NCBI RefSeq assembly: GCF_025264685.1 | Contig: NZ_CP073721.1 | Span: 5,819,001-5,883,000, forward strand | Reading direction: 5' to 3' | From: Dactylosporangium roseum | GTDB taxonomy: Bacteria; Actinomycetota; Actinomycetes; Mycobacteriales; Micromonosporaceae | Length of the DNA: 64,000 nt | Shown: positions 52,048-63,359 of the stretch, piece after piece | Layout of the letters: each line of letters opens with the position of its first letter | How positions within the stretch are numbered: the first letter of the stretch is position 1 | Position numbers and translations under genes: made by a program | Notes under the pieces: model-generated | What the model was told of the DNA's origin: nothing | Databases searched by the model: none | The model's input: only the letters and a program-made list of their open reading frames with translations

Positions 52048-53163
52048 TTACGCCAGGACGTCCGCCAGCGCCACGTGGCTCATGCCGTGCGCGTCGGCGA
52101 CCGGGCCGTAGGTCACGTGCCCGTCGTGCGTGTTCAGGCCGAGCGCCAGCGCCGAGTCGCGGCGCAGCGCCTCGCGCCAGCCGCGGTTGGCCAGCTCCAG
52201 CGCGTAGGGCAGGGTGACGTTGGTCAGCGCGTACGTGCTGGTGTGCGGCACGGCGCCGGGCATGTTCGCCACGCAGTAGAAGATCGAGTCGTGGACCCGG
52301 TAGATCGGGTCGTCGTGCGTCGTCGGCCGGGAGTCCTCGAAGCAGCCGCCCTGGTCGATCGAGATGTCGACGAGCACGCTGCCCGGCTTCATCCGCTTCA
52401 CCAGGTCGTTGCTGATCAGCTTCGGCGCCTTCGCGCCGGGGACGAGGACCGCGCCGATGACCAGGTCGGCGTCGAGGACGGCGCGCTCGATCTCGTAGCT
52501 GTTCGAGGCGACGGTCTGCAGGTGCCCCTGGTAGATGGCGTCGGCGCCGCGCAGCCGGGCGATGTTCTTGTCCAGCAGCAGCACCTCGCCCTGCATGCCC
52601 AGCGCGATCGCGGCCGCGTTGAGCCCGGACACGCCGGCGCCGATGACCACGACCTTCGCCGCGTACACCCCGGAGACGCCGCCGAGCAGGACGCCGCGCC
52701 CGCCGCCGGCACGCATCAGGTGGTACGCGCCAACCTGCGGTGCGAGCCGGCCCGCGACCTCCGACATCGGAGCGAGCAGCGGCAGCGACTTGTCGGCGAG
52801 CTCGACCGTCTCGTAGGCGATGCCGGTGACCTTGCGGTCGATCAGCGCCTCGGTGCAGTCCCGCGACGCGGCCAGATGCAGGTAGGTGAAGAGCACCTGC
52901 CCCTCGCGCATGCGGTGGTACTCCTCGGCGATCGGCTCCTTGACCTTGAGGACCAGGTCACCGGCGGCCCAGGTGTCGTCGGCGGTCGGCACGATGGTGG
53001 CGCCGGCCTCGCGATACTCCTGATCGGTGATCGACGAGCCCGCACCGGCTCCGGCCTGGACGAAAACGTCGTGCCCGTTGGCGGCGAACTCATGGACGCC
53101 GGCCGGTGTGATCGCCACGCGGTACTCGTGGTTCTTCACCTCGCGCGGAATTGCGACCTTCAC
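52048..53163 (-). CDS. ald: Alanine dehydrogenase
   Basis: NAD-dependent reversible deamination of L-alanine to pyruvate and ammonia. From GTG 53163 the product is exactly the family length, 371 residues, beginning KVAIPREVKNHEYRVAITPA. The substrate-binding region has LFTYLHLAAS and the Rossmann motif is VVIGAGVSGLNAAAIALGM. GAGAGGGG lies upstream of the GTG at good spacing. It ends nine bases before the xerD start and may be cotranscribed with it. Confidence 0.96.
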   Translation of the reverse strand: MKVAIPREVKNHEYRVAITPAGVHEFAANGHDVFVQAGAGAGSSITDQEYREAGATIVPTADDTWAAGDLVLKVKEPIAEEYHRMREGQVLFTYLHLAASRDCTEALIDRKVTGIAYETVELADKSLPLLAPMSEVAGRLAPQVGAYHLMRAGGGRGVLLGGVSGVYAAKVVVIGAGVSGLNAAAIALGMQGEVLLLDKNIARLRGADAIYQGHLQTVASNSYEIERAVLDADLVIGAVLVPGAKAPKLISNDLVKRMKPGSVLVDISIDQGGCFEDSRPTTHDDPIYRVHDSIFYCVANMPGAVPHTSTYALTNVTLPYALELANRGWREALRRDSALALGLNTHDGHVTYGPVADAHGMSHVALADVLA

Positions 53164-53316
53164 TGTTCGGACCCCTCTCCACCAGCGTCCGTCACGCTGT
53201 GTGTACAAGCGGGAGTTTATGGCCCGGAGAGTGCGATTGCGGGCAGCACAGTGTGAACTCCTACGGCCCTGGATTGACAGACTGTCCGCCGTAAGGCTGA
53301 TCTATGCTGTGCGGCC

Positions 53317-54012
53317 ATGACCATGTACGGAGGGCAACGACCGACGCCGCCAGCGCCCAAGCCCGATCCGGTGCTGCTGGGAGCGTTCGCCTTCCTGGTG
53401 GTGGCGCTCATCGTCGGCGTGGTCCTCGGCGTGCGGGCGTTCACCTCCGACTCGCCGCGAAGCTCGAACGACGCTCAGCGGCGGACCGACCTGCCGGCGC
53501 CGGAGACGTCGTCGGCCGCACCGCCGACCTCGGCCCCGCCGTCACCCACTCCCTCATCCACTCCGTCACCCACACGTCCGGCGGCGCTACTGCAGGTGAA
53601 GCCGAGTCTACTGCGGGCCTCGCACTCCGGGCTGTGCATGCGGAGCGACGGGGGCAACGGCGCCAACGCGGTCCAGCAGCCGTGCGACGGCAACAACCCC
53701 ACCGAGCTGTGGGTGCCGCAGATCGTGGGCAACAGCCAGGACACGTTCCTGTTCGTCAACGCCAGGGACAACCGCTGCCTCGACGTCCACGGCGGTTCGA
53801 AGGACAACGGCGCGCCGATCGTGCGGTGGGACTGCCACGGCGGCCCCAACCAGCAGTGGCGGCTGCGGCGCGACGGCGACGGTTTCCGCTTCGTGAGCGT
53901 CAACAGCGGCCGCTGCATCGGCGTCGACAGCGGCAGTCCCGACCCGGGCGCGGCGGTCCGCCAGTGGGACTGCGACAACTCCGCCAACCAGCGCTGGCAG
54001 GTGGCCCAGTAG
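53317..54012 (+). CDS. Membrane-anchored protein with a ricin-type lectin domain
   Basis: A 231-residue protein with a short cytoplasmic start, one membrane helix near residues 20-42, a Pro/Ser/Thr-rich linker to about 92, and a C-terminal RICIN beta-trefoil. The three repeats carry QxW-like elements: NNPTELWV, GGPNQQWRL and NSANQRWQV, with cysteine pairs. It probably binds carbohydrate outside the cell. The domain is anchored rather than secreted with an enzyme, which leaves its role open. Confidence 0.82.
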   Translation: MTMYGGQRPTPPAPKPDPVLLGAFAFLVVALIVGVVLGVRAFTSDSPRSSNDAQRRTDLPAPETSSAAPPTSAPPSPTPSSTPSPTRPAALLQVKPSLLRASHSGLCMRSDGGNGANAVQQPCDGNNPTELWVPQIVGNSQDTFLFVNARDNRCLDVHGGSKDNGAPIVRWDCHGGPNQQWRLRRDGDGFRFVSVNSGRCIGVDSGSPDPGAAVRQWDCDNSANQRWQVAQ

Positions 54013-54017
54013 CGGTC

Positions 54018-54170
54018 ATGCCGGCGGTCGCCGCCGACCTGCTGCTCGGGCCCGGTGCGACGCTCGGCGCGGTGGCCCGGCGGGCGGGCTACGGCAGCGC
54101 GTTCGCGCTCAGCGCCGCGTTCAAGCGGATCCGCGGCATGACGCCCCAGCGGCACCGGGAACAATCGTGA
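54018..54170 (+). pseudogene. AraC-family C-terminal fragment
   Basis: Fifty codons encode only the second helix-turn-helix of an AraC regulator: ADLLLGPGATLGAVARRAGY, then GSAFALSAAFKRIRGMTPQR. The sensing domain and first helix-turn-helix are missing, so it is a truncated relic. It ends in a GTGA overlap with the YchJ gene, suggesting that the old gene was once coupled to it. Confidence 0.6.
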
Positions 54171-54541
54171 CCATGGAGAACTGCCCCTGCGGGCTCGGCG
54201 AGCCGTACGACGGCTGCTGCGGCCGGTACCATCGCGGCGCCGAGCCGCCGAGCGCGGAACTGCTGATGCGGGCCCGCTACACGGCGTACGTCGTCGGCGA
54301 CCGCGCCTTCCTGCTGCACACCTGGCACGACAAGACCCGCCCGCACGCCTTGACGCTGGAGCGCAACCAGTCCTGGCAGGGGCTCACCATCCTGGCGCGC
54401 GAGGGCGGCGGCCTCTTCGACAGCGAGGGCGTCGTGGAGTTTCGCGCCAGGTACACCGAGGACGGCCGGGCGGGCGTTATGCACGACCGCAGCCGGTTCG
54501 TGAAGGTCGGCGGGGCCTGGCGCTACGTCGACGATCTGTAG
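54167..54541 (+). CDS. ychJ: YchJ-family protein with a SEC-C motif
   Basis: A 124-residue UPF0225/YchJ protein. It starts with a SEC-C zinc motif, CPCGLGEPYDGCCGRYH, followed by the NTF2-like domain (SAELLMRARYTAYVVGDRAF and EGVVEFRARY). GTG 54167 and ATG 54173 are both possible starts. Function is unknown; the SEC-C motif suggests zinc-dependent protein binding. Its 3' end overlaps the convergent acetyltransferase gene by 19 bases. Confidence 0.85.
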   Translation: MTMENCPCGLGEPYDGCCGRYHRGAEPPSAELLMRARYTAYVVGDRAFLLHTWHDKTRPHALTLERNQSWQGLTILAREGGGLFDSEGVVEFRARYTEDGRAGVMHDRSRFVKVGGAWRYVDDL

Positions 54542-55089
54542 CGGGCGCGCCACTCGCGGTCGAGCATCGCGTAGATGTACTGGTCGCCGAACGCGCCCTT
54601 GAACCACTCGTCCTCGACGAAGTGCGCCTCGCGGCGCATCCCGAGCCGGGACATGAGCTGCCAGGACGGCACGTTGCGGGTGTCGCAGGCGCCCGTGATG
54701 CGGTGCAGGCCGAGATCCTCGAAGCCGAGCCGCAGCACGGCCTCCGACGCCTCACGGGCGTAGCCCTTGCCCTGATAGGCGGGGTGCAGCACGAACCCGA
54801 GCTCGCCCTGCCGGTGCTCCATGCTGGTCCACTTGAGCACGACCTGGCCGATGACCTTGCCGTCGAGGTCCATCGCGAGCACCAGCCACTGGCCCTCTTC
54901 GGCCAGCTCGCTCTGGCCCATCCGCCGGCGCAGCCCCTCGCGGGTCTGTTCCTCGTCGTGGACCTCCCAGTAGAGATACCGCACGACCTCCGGGTCGCCC
55001 GTCAGCGCGCGCAGGTCGGCGAGATCGTCCGCGGTGAACGGGCGCAGGACCAGCCGCTCGGTGCGCACGGGATACGTCGGACGGAGCAC
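54523..55089 (-). CDS. GNAT-family N-acetyltransferase (RimJ/RimL type)
   Basis: A 188-residue acetyltransferase of the Acetyltransf_3 group: TERLVLRPFTADDLADLRAL at the start, GELGFVLHPAYQGKGYAREA as the acetyl-CoA binding loop, and TRNVPSWQLMSRLGMRREAH near the end. Family members acetylate ribosomal protein N-termini, amino acids or drugs. The substrate is not evident. It follows the ATPase-domain gene closely on the same strand. Confidence 0.87.
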   Translation of the reverse strand: MLRPTYPVRTERLVLRPFTADDLADLRALTGDPEVVRYLYWEVHDEEQTREGLRRRMGQSELAEEGQWLVLAMDLDGKVIGQVVLKWTSMEHRQGELGFVLHPAYQGKGYAREASEAVLRLGFEDLGLHRITGACDTRNVPSWQLMSRLGMRREAHFVEDEWFKGAFGDQYIYAMLDREWRARYRSST

Positions 55090-55098
55090 GCCGTGATG

Positions 55099-55506
55099 TT
55101 AACCGCCGGCCGCGCTGCGCAGCACCACAATTGTGCCGCCCGCACTCGTGCGCAGCTCGACCTCGTCGACGAGGTGCCGGGCCAGCCAGAGCCCGCGGCC
55201 GCTCACGGCGTGGCTGGGCGGGAGGTCCTGCCCGTTGATCCGCTCGGCCGGGATGCCGCCGCCCTTGTCGGTGACCTCGCACACGAGCACGCCGTCGACG
55301 ATCCACATCCGCAGCGACCCGCGGCCGCCGGCGTGCCGCACGGCGTTGGTGACGATCTCGTTGACCGCGAGCACGAAGTCTTCGAGCCGTCGCCCGTGCA
55401 TGCCGGCACCCGCGGCGCCCCGGCTCACGGCATGCCGGACCGCGGTGATCTGCTCAGCGTCGAAGTCCTCGACCAGCAGCGCCGTCGTCTGAACGGCATC
55501 GGCCAC
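55099..55506 (-). CDS. ATP-binding anti-sigma-factor-like protein (HATPase_c, RsbW type)
   Basis: A 135-residue single GHKL ATPase domain. The N box reads LAVNEIVTNAVRHAGG, the G1 box VTDKGGGIP and the later box GRGLWLARHLVDEVEL. Stand-alone proteins of this kind act as anti-sigma kinases in partner-switching circuits in actinobacteria, but no sigma or anti-anti-sigma gene is adjacent. GTG 55506 is preceded by AAAGGTGA. It ends ten bases before the acetyltransferase start. Confidence 0.85.
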   Translation of the reverse strand: MADAVQTTALLVEDFDAEQITAVRHAVSRGAAGAGMHGRRLEDFVLAVNEIVTNAVRHAGGRGSLRMWIVDGVLVCEVTDKGGGIPAERINGQDLPPSHAVSGRGLWLARHLVDEVELRTSAGGTIVVLRSAAGG

Positions 55507-55616
55507 GGCGTCACCTTTCCGCTGTGTCCCGCCGAGAGTACCCCCCGGCGCCGGGGACGCGTCGGCGAAGTCACCCTGAAGCGCAAGATGCAATTCGGGC
55601 GACGCAAGATTGGCGG

Positions 55617-56042
55617 GTGGACGACGATCTGCGGGTCACCCCCGATGTCACCCTGCCCCGCGCGGAGCTGACGTGGCGGTTCAGCCGCTCGGGCGGGCCG
55701 GGCGGCCAGTCGGTGAACACCACCGATTCCCGCGTCGAGCTGCGGTTCGACCTGGCCGCGACGGGTGCGCTGCCGGAGCCGCTGAAGACTCGCGCGCTGC
55801 ATCGGCTGGCCGGCCGGCTGGTCGACGGGGTGCTGTCGATCGTCGCTTCCGAGCACCGTTCGCAGCTCCAGAACCGCCGCGCCGCCGAGGAGCGCCTGGT
55901 CGCGGTCATCGCCGCCGCGATCGCCCCGCCGCCCCGGCCGCGAACGCGAACCAAGCCGTCACGTGGAGTCATCGAGCGGCGGCTCAGCGACAAACGGCAC
56001 CGTTCCCGGCGGAAACAGGAACGCCGGCGCCCCGAAGATTAG
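55617..56042 (+). CDS. arfB: ArfB-type peptidyl-tRNA hydrolase (ribosome rescue)
   Basis: A 141-residue codon-independent release factor. The catalytic GGQ motif is in FSRSGGPGGQSVNTTDSRVE, and the basic C-terminal tail that reaches into the empty mRNA channel (RGVIERRLSDKRHRSRRKQE) is complete. It hydrolyses peptidyl-tRNA on ribosomes stalled without a stop codon. GTG 55617 is the start closest to the conserved N-terminus, with a GGCGGG signal nearby. With acVLRF1 it is the second rescue factor in this window. Confidence 0.93.
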   Translation: MDDDLRVTPDVTLPRAELTWRFSRSGGPGGQSVNTTDSRVELRFDLAATGALPEPLKTRALHRLAGRLVDGVLSIVASEHRSQLQNRRAAEERLVAVIAAAIAPPPRPRTRTKPSRGVIERRLSDKRHRSRRKQERRRPED

Positions 56043-56053
56043 AAAATCACGGG

Positions 56054-56764
56054 GTGGTACTGCACCGTGTCTGCCTGATCGCGTTGAGTCTCCTGTTGAC
56101 GTCGTGCGGGGGTGCCGCGCCCTCCTCCGATTCCCGGACGGCCGCGAGCGAGGCACCGGGCCACCCGCCGCAGACGGCCGCCGTCCCGGGACTGCCGAGC
56201 CTCCCGGCGGCCGCGGGCAGCCCGGTCGACCTGACCGGCTGGGAGGTCACCGTCTACTACACGGCGGTCGCCGCGTTCCACAGCGGCGCGACGGTCCGGG
56301 TCACCGGCTGCCCGACGATCGACTGCGATCGGGGCGTCGACCAGCAGGACCTGGGCAGCTACCCCGCCTCGTTCGTGGACGTGGTCAAGAACGAGGGCAC
56401 CGGCAAGACCGCCGACGGCCGGTACCTCAACTGGTCCCACGACACCGGCTACTGGATGGACACCGCCCCGCGCGACGCGGACGGCCGGCCGCTGCGGCCC
56501 TGGGTGTCGGCGGCGGCCGACAGCGACGTCCTGCGGGTGGGCAGCCGGTTCACCGTCCTGCGCTGCGGCACCGCCGAGGTGACGGCGGAGGTGTGCGCCC
56601 GTCTCAAGGAGCCCACCTGGACGATCGTCGACCAGTTCACGCCCGGCCTGGGCGGCAGCAAGCACGTCGACCTCTACATCGGCGAGGAGACCGGCCCCGG
56701 CTTCACCGACTCCGACCTCTACACGACCCTGAAGGGCGCGACGCTGTCGGTCCTTCGGGCATGA
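56054..56764 (+). CDS. Lipoprotein with a possible 3D/double-psi barrel domain
   Basis: A 236-residue predicted lipoprotein: GTG 56054 starts MVLHRVCLIALSLLLTSCGG with the lipobox Cys at 18. A disordered linker reaches residue 55, followed by a beta-rich domain. WSHDTGYWMDTAPRDADG and KHVDLYIGEE recall the aspartates of 3D-domain proteins related to RpfB and MltA barrels; this assignment is tentative. It starts 11 bases after the arfB stop and may be cotranscribed. Confidence 0.7.
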   Translation: MVLHRVCLIALSLLLTSCGGAAPSSDSRTAASEAPGHPPQTAAVPGLPSLPAAAGSPVDLTGWEVTVYYTAVAAFHSGATVRVTGCPTIDCDRGVDQQDLGSYPASFVDVVKNEGTGKTADGRYLNWSHDTGYWMDTAPRDADGRPLRPWVSAAADSDVLRVGSRFTVLRCGTAEVTAEVCARLKEPTWTIVDQFTPGLGGSKHVDLYIGEETGPGFTDSDLYTTLKGATLSVLRA

Positions 56765-56859
56765 TGGCGGCGGGAAGGGCACCGTCTTCGGTGCCACCGG
56801 CATGACGGGCACGTCCGGCGGTCGAGGGACGTCGGCGCCGGCCGGCGGGGTCCTCCGGG

Positions 56860-57993
56860 TCACGGATGGTCGATCGCCGGGCTCGCGAGCAGCGGGCCGA
56901 CATCGGGAAACGAGCCGTCGCCGAAGAGGACCCGCGCCGCCACGCGGCGACCCGCACGACCGCGCAGCAGCGCCACCGCCGCCTCCGCCGCGGCGGGGGA
57001 TCGGATGCCGGCGAACACGCGGCGCAGCAACAGCCGGCCGCGGAACCGGGCCCGCAACGCGCCCCCGTCGTACCGGCTGAGGATGCGCTGGTCGCCGGTG
57101 CGCAGGTATCCGGCGGTGACCGCCGCGGCAAGCTCGGACATGCGCAGGCAGGGGTCCAGCCCGCCGGCCGTCAGCGGGGACACCGCGCCCGCCGCGTCCC
57201 CGACGAGCAGCCCGGCGGGGCACGCCAACCGTCGCAGCACACCGCCGACCGGGATCGGACCGCCCCGGCGCTCGATCGGACCGGCCGGCGCCGCGCGGCC
57301 CGGCGCGTCCGCGGCGAACTCGTCCAGCAGGTGGCGGACACCGGTGCGCATCCCGCCCGGGTATCCCGCGACGCCGACGTGCGCGTGCCGGCCGTCGTCG
57401 ATGACCCAGCCCAGGTATCCCGGCGCGACCCGGGGGTCCAGCACGCAGTGGAACGCCGGGTCGGTGGTGCCCGACGCGATCGGGTGGACGATCTCGGCAC
57501 CGACCAGCATGCGCCGGTTGACGTCCAGGCCGAGATCGCGGGCCACCCGGGAGCGGGCACCGTCCGCGCCGACGACGAACCGGGCCGTCACCGGTTCCGC
57601 ACCCGCGAACCGCACCAGACCCGTCGAGGCGCCGATGTACCGCACGCCGAGGACGACCCGTGCCCCGGCCTCCTCCGCCGCACGGCGCGCGTGCCCGTAG
57701 ACGCCCGCCATGTCGGCCACGCGGTACTCGTCCCGGTCGCTGGTGAGCCGGACCGGCGCCCGCCGCGACGGCGGATACAGCAGCACGTCCCGGACCCCGG
57801 GGCCGAGCAGGTGGTCCGGCAGGTCGAAGTCGTCGAGCGTGCGGCGCACGAAGATCCCCGTCGTGCGGATGCCCGACGACAGCGACCTGCGGCTGTCGAC
57901 CACCATCACGCTCAGGTCCCGACGCGCGAGCAGGCGGGCCGTGTGCAGGCCGGCCAGGCCCGCACCCACGACCAACACATCCACGGTCTGCAC
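56860..57993 (-). CDS. FAD-dependent oxidoreductase, geranylgeranyl reductase-like
   Basis: A 377-residue flavoprotein with the dinucleotide motif VLVVGAGLAGLHTARLLARR at the N-terminus, the GADGARSRVAR motif and LLVGDAAGAVSPLTAGGLDP as the second FAD-binding site. The pattern fits geranylgeranyl reductases and aromatic-ring monooxygenase relatives. No isoprenoid or polyketide genes are near, so the substrate is unknown. It stands alone between a lipoprotein gene and the UvrA paralogue. Confidence 0.85.
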   Translation of the reverse strand: MQTVDVLVVGAGLAGLHTARLLARRDLSVMVVDSRRSLSSGIRTTGIFVRRTLDDFDLPDHLLGPGVRDVLLYPPSRRAPVRLTSDRDEYRVADMAGVYGHARRAAEEAGARVVLGVRYIGASTGLVRFAGAEPVTARFVVGADGARSRVARDLGLDVNRRMLVGAEIVHPIASGTTDPAFHCVLDPRVAPGYLGWVIDDGRHAHVGVAGYPGGMRTGVRHLLDEFAADAPGRAAPAGPIERRGGPIPVGGVLRRLACPAGLLVGDAAGAVSPLTAGGLDPCLRMSELAAAVTAGYLRTGDQRILSRYDGGALRARFRGRLLLRRVFAGIRSPAAAEAAVALLRGRAGRRVAARVLFGDGSFPDVGPLLASPAIDHP

Positions 57994-58090
57994 ACCTTGC
58001 GACGGTAGGGGCGGCGCCCCGTCAATGCGATCGTTTGCACGCTACCCGCCCCGTACCTCCACATCGTCGCCACACTCGGAACCGGGAGGC

Positions 58091-60364
58091 CTACGCCCCC
58101 ACGTACGTCGCGAGGTGCTCGCCGGTGAGGGTCGAGCGGGCCGCGACCATGTCCGCGGGCGTGCCCTCGAAGACCACCTTCCCGCCGTCGTGTCCCGCGC
58201 CGGGCCCGAGATCGATGATCCAGTCGGCACGGGCCATCACCGCGAGGTGGTGTTCGATCACAATCACGGACTTGCCGGCGTCGACGAGCCGGTCGAGCAG
58301 CTTGAGCAACTGTTCCACGTCGGCGAGATGGAGGCCGGTCGTCGGCTCGTCGAGCACGTAGACCCCGCCCTTCTCGGCCATGTGGATCGCCAGCTTGAGC
58401 CGCTGCCGCTCGCCACCGGAGAGCGTGGTGAGCGGCTGGCCGAGGGTCAGGTAGCCGAGCCCGACGTCTTCCATCCGCGCCAGGACGGCGTGCGCGGCCG
58501 CCGACTTCGCCTTGCCGGCGGCGAAGAACTCCTCCGCTTCGGTGACGGACATCGCGAGCACCTCGCTGATGTCCTTGCCGCCGAGCTTGTACTCGAGGAC
58601 GGCGGCCTGGAACCGCTTGCCCTCGCACTCCTCGCACACCGTCGCGACACCGGCCATCATCGCCAGGTCGGTGTAGGTGACGCCGTTGCCGTTGCAGTTC
58701 GGGCACGCGCCCGCGGAGTTCGCGCTGAACAGCGCCGGCTTGACGCCGTTGGCCTTCGCGAAGGCCGCCCGGATCGGGTCGAGCAGGCCCGTATACGTCG
58801 CCGGGTTGCTGCGGCGCGAGCCCCGGATCGCGGTCTGGTCCACCGAGACGACCCCGGCGCCCTTCGGGATCGAGCCGTGGATGAGCGAGCTCTTGCCCGA
58901 TCCGGCGACCCCGGTCACGACGCACAGCACGCCGAGCGGAACGTCGACGCTGACGTCACGGAGGTTGTGCCGGGTCGCGTTCCGGATGGCGAGCGCGCCG
59001 GTCGGCGTGCGGGTCTCCGACTTGAGCGTGGCCCGGTAGTCGAGGTGGCGACCGGTCAGCGTCCCGCTCGCGCGCAGCCCCTCGACGGTGCCCTCGAAGC
59101 ACACCGTGCCGCCGGCGCCTCCCGCACCCGGCCCGAGGTCGACCACGTGGTCGGCGATCGCGATGCTCTCCGGCTTGTGCTCGACGACCAGCACGGTGTT
59201 GCCCTTGTCGCGCAACTGCACCAGCAGCCCGTTCATCCGCTGGATGTCGTGCGGATGCAACCCCACCGTGGGCTCGTCGAAGATGTACGACACGTCGGTG
59301 AGGCTCGACCCGAGGTGCCGGATCATCTTCGTGCGCTGCGCCTCGCCACCGGACAGCGTGCCGGAGGGACGGTCGAGACTGAGGTAGCCGAGCCCGATCT
59401 CGACGAAGGAGTCGAGCGTCTGCCGCAGCGTCGCCAGGAGCGGCGCGACCGAACGATCCTTGATGTCGCGGACCCACTCGGCGAGGTCGCTGATCTGCAT
59501 GGCACACGCGTCGGCGATGTTGACGCCGTCGATCCGCGAGTCCAGCGCGGCCTTGTTGAGCCGTGTGCCGCCGCACTCGGGGCACGCCGTGAACGTGACG
59601 GCCCGGTCGACGAAGGCGCGGAGGTGCGGCTGCAACGCCTCCTTGTCCTTCTGCAGGAACGCCTTCTGGACGCGGGGGACGAGCCCCTCGTAGGTCATGT
59701 TGATGTTGTCGACCTTGACCTTGACCGCCTCCTTGTAGAGGAAGTCGTGCAGCTCCTGGTCGGTGTAGTCGCGGATCGGCTTGTCGGCGTCGACGAATCC
59801 GGACGCCGCGAAGATGCGCACCAGCCAGCCGTCGGGGTTGTAGCCCGGGATGGTGATGGCGCCCTCGGCGAGCGACTTGTCCCGGTCGAACAGTTCGTCG
59901 AGGTCGATGTCGGTCGCGGTGCCCATGCCCTCGCAGCTCGGGCACGCGCCCGCTGGCACGTTGAAGCTGTAGTGGAACGCCGGCCCCGCGCTCGGCACGC
60001 CCAGCCGGCTGAACACGATCCGCAGCATCGCGTTGGCGTCGGTGGCGGTGCCGACCGTGGAGCGGGAGTTGGCGCCCATCCGCTCCTGGTCGACGATGAT
60101 CGCCGTGGTCAGCCCTTCGAGCAGGTCGACGTCGGGCCGGGACTGGCTGGGCATGAACCCTTGCACGAACGCGCTGTAGGTCTCGTTGATGAGCCGCTGC
60201 GACTCGGCGGCGATCGTGCCGAACACGAGCGAGCTCTTGCCGGATCCAGACACACCGGTGAACACCGTCAGCCGTCGCTTGGGGATCTCGACGGTCACGT
60301 TCTTCAGGTTGTTCTCGCGGGCCCCGTGGACCTTGATCAGGTCATGACTGTCTGCGGCATGCAT
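58091..60364 (-). CDS. Compact UvrA-like ABC ATPase
   Basis: A 757-residue UvrA paralogue, shorter than the usual 950 or so. Both ATPase halves are complete: GVSGSGKSS and [17 protein letters not shown] and [18 protein letters not shown] and [10 protein letters not shown]. Zinc modules are CPSCEG with CPECGG and CPNCNG with CEECEG. The UvrB-binding region appears shortened. Such class II or III UvrA proteins occur beside canonical UvrA and often give drug resistance or tolerance of DNA-binding compounds. ATG 60364 starts the recognisable sequence; TACTGT lies upstream as a possible -10 box. Confidence 0.88.
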   Translation of the reverse strand: MHAADSHDLIKVHGARENNLKNVTVEIPKRRLTVFTGVSGSGKSSLVFGTIAAESQRLINETYSAFVQGFMPSQSRPDVDLLEGLTTAIIVDQERMGANSRSTVGTATDANAMLRIVFSRLGVPSAGPAFHYSFNVPAGACPSCEGMGTATDIDLDELFDRDKSLAEGAITIPGYNPDGWLVRIFAASGFVDADKPIRDYTDQELHDFLYKEAVKVKVDNINMTYEGLVPRVQKAFLQKDKEALQPHLRAFVDRAVTFTACPECGGTRLNKAALDSRIDGVNIADACAMQISDLAEWVRDIKDRSVAPLLATLRQTLDSFVEIGLGYLSLDRPSGTLSGGEAQRTKMIRHLGSSLTDVSYIFDEPTVGLHPHDIQRMNGLLVQLRDKGNTVLVVEHKPESIAIADHVVDLGPGAGGAGGTVCFEGTVEGLRASGTLTGRHLDYRATLKSETRTPTGALAIRNATRHNLRDVSVDVPLGVLCVVTGVAGSGKSSLIHGSIPKGAGVVSVDQTAIRGSRRSNPATYTGLLDPIRAAFAKANGVKPALFSANSAGACPNCNGNGVTYTDLAMMAGVATVCEECEGKRFQAAVLEYKLGGKDISEVLAMSVTEAEEFFAAGKAKSAAAHAVLARMEDVGLGYLTLGQPLTTLSGGERQRLKLAIHMAEKGGVYVLDEPTTGLHLADVEQLLKLLDRLVDAGKSVIVIEHHLAVMARADWIIDLGPGAGHDGGKVVFEGTPADMVAARSTLTGEHLATYVGA

Positions 60365-60512
60365 CGGGCCACAGTAAACGACGGCTCTGACATTTTTCGG
60401 CGATGCCGGCCGAGCCGCACCGCGGCAACGGCGGCCGGCGCCGCACGGGTCGCGGCGCGCTGGACGGCCACCGGAGCACCGCCGACGCCGAAGACGCGGT
60501 GGCGGCCGTCGG

Positions 60513-60941
60513 CTAGCGGTCGCCGAGCAGGGAGCCGCCGACGGTGCGGGACCGGCCACGGAACTCGGCCACCACCTCGCCGTCGGGCCGGCGGACCGTC
60601 ACGTCGTAGAGGCCGCCGCGGCCACGGCGGATCCGCTCCACCGCCGTGGCCGTCAGGACGTCGCCGGACCGGACCGGCGACAGGAACTCGATGTCGCAGC
60701 CCGCCGCCACGGTCCGCTCGTCGTACGTGTTGCAGGCGAACGCGAACGCCGTGTCGGCCAGCAGGAAGACGAACCCGCCGTGGCCGATGGCGTGGCCGTT
60801 GAGCATGTCGTCCCGCACGGTCATGCGGGCCGTGGCCCGGCCCGGGCCGACGTCCTCGACGGTGATGCCGAGGGACCGCGACGCGACGTCGTCGGCGAAC
60901 ATGGCGGCGGCGCAGGCGCGGGCCAGCTCCAGCGGTTCCAC
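60513..60941 (-). CDS. paaI: Hydroxyphenylacetyl-CoA thioesterase PaaI family
   Basis: A 142-residue hotdog-fold thioesterase. DDMLNGHAIGHGGFVFLLAD carries the Asn, Gly and catalytic region of PaaI, followed by AFAFACNTYDERTVAAG. In phenylacetate pathways it removes dead-end CoA esters. No other paa gene is close, so a general acyl-CoA housekeeping role is possible. It lies five bases after the NUDIX gene in a pyrG-led operon. Confidence 0.87.
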   Translation of the reverse strand: MEPLELARACAAAMFADDVASRSLGITVEDVGPGRATARMTVRDDMLNGHAIGHGGFVFLLADTAFAFACNTYDERTVAAGCDIEFLSPVRSGDVLTATAVERIRRGRGGLYDVTVRRPDGEVVAEFRGRSRTVGGSLLGDR

Positions 60942-60946
60942 AGGCC

Positions 60947-63309
<2,363 letters not shown>

Positions 63310-63359
63310 CTAACAGCAGGTGAGCAGGGCCGCAGAAGACACACCCGGCGTCACACCCG

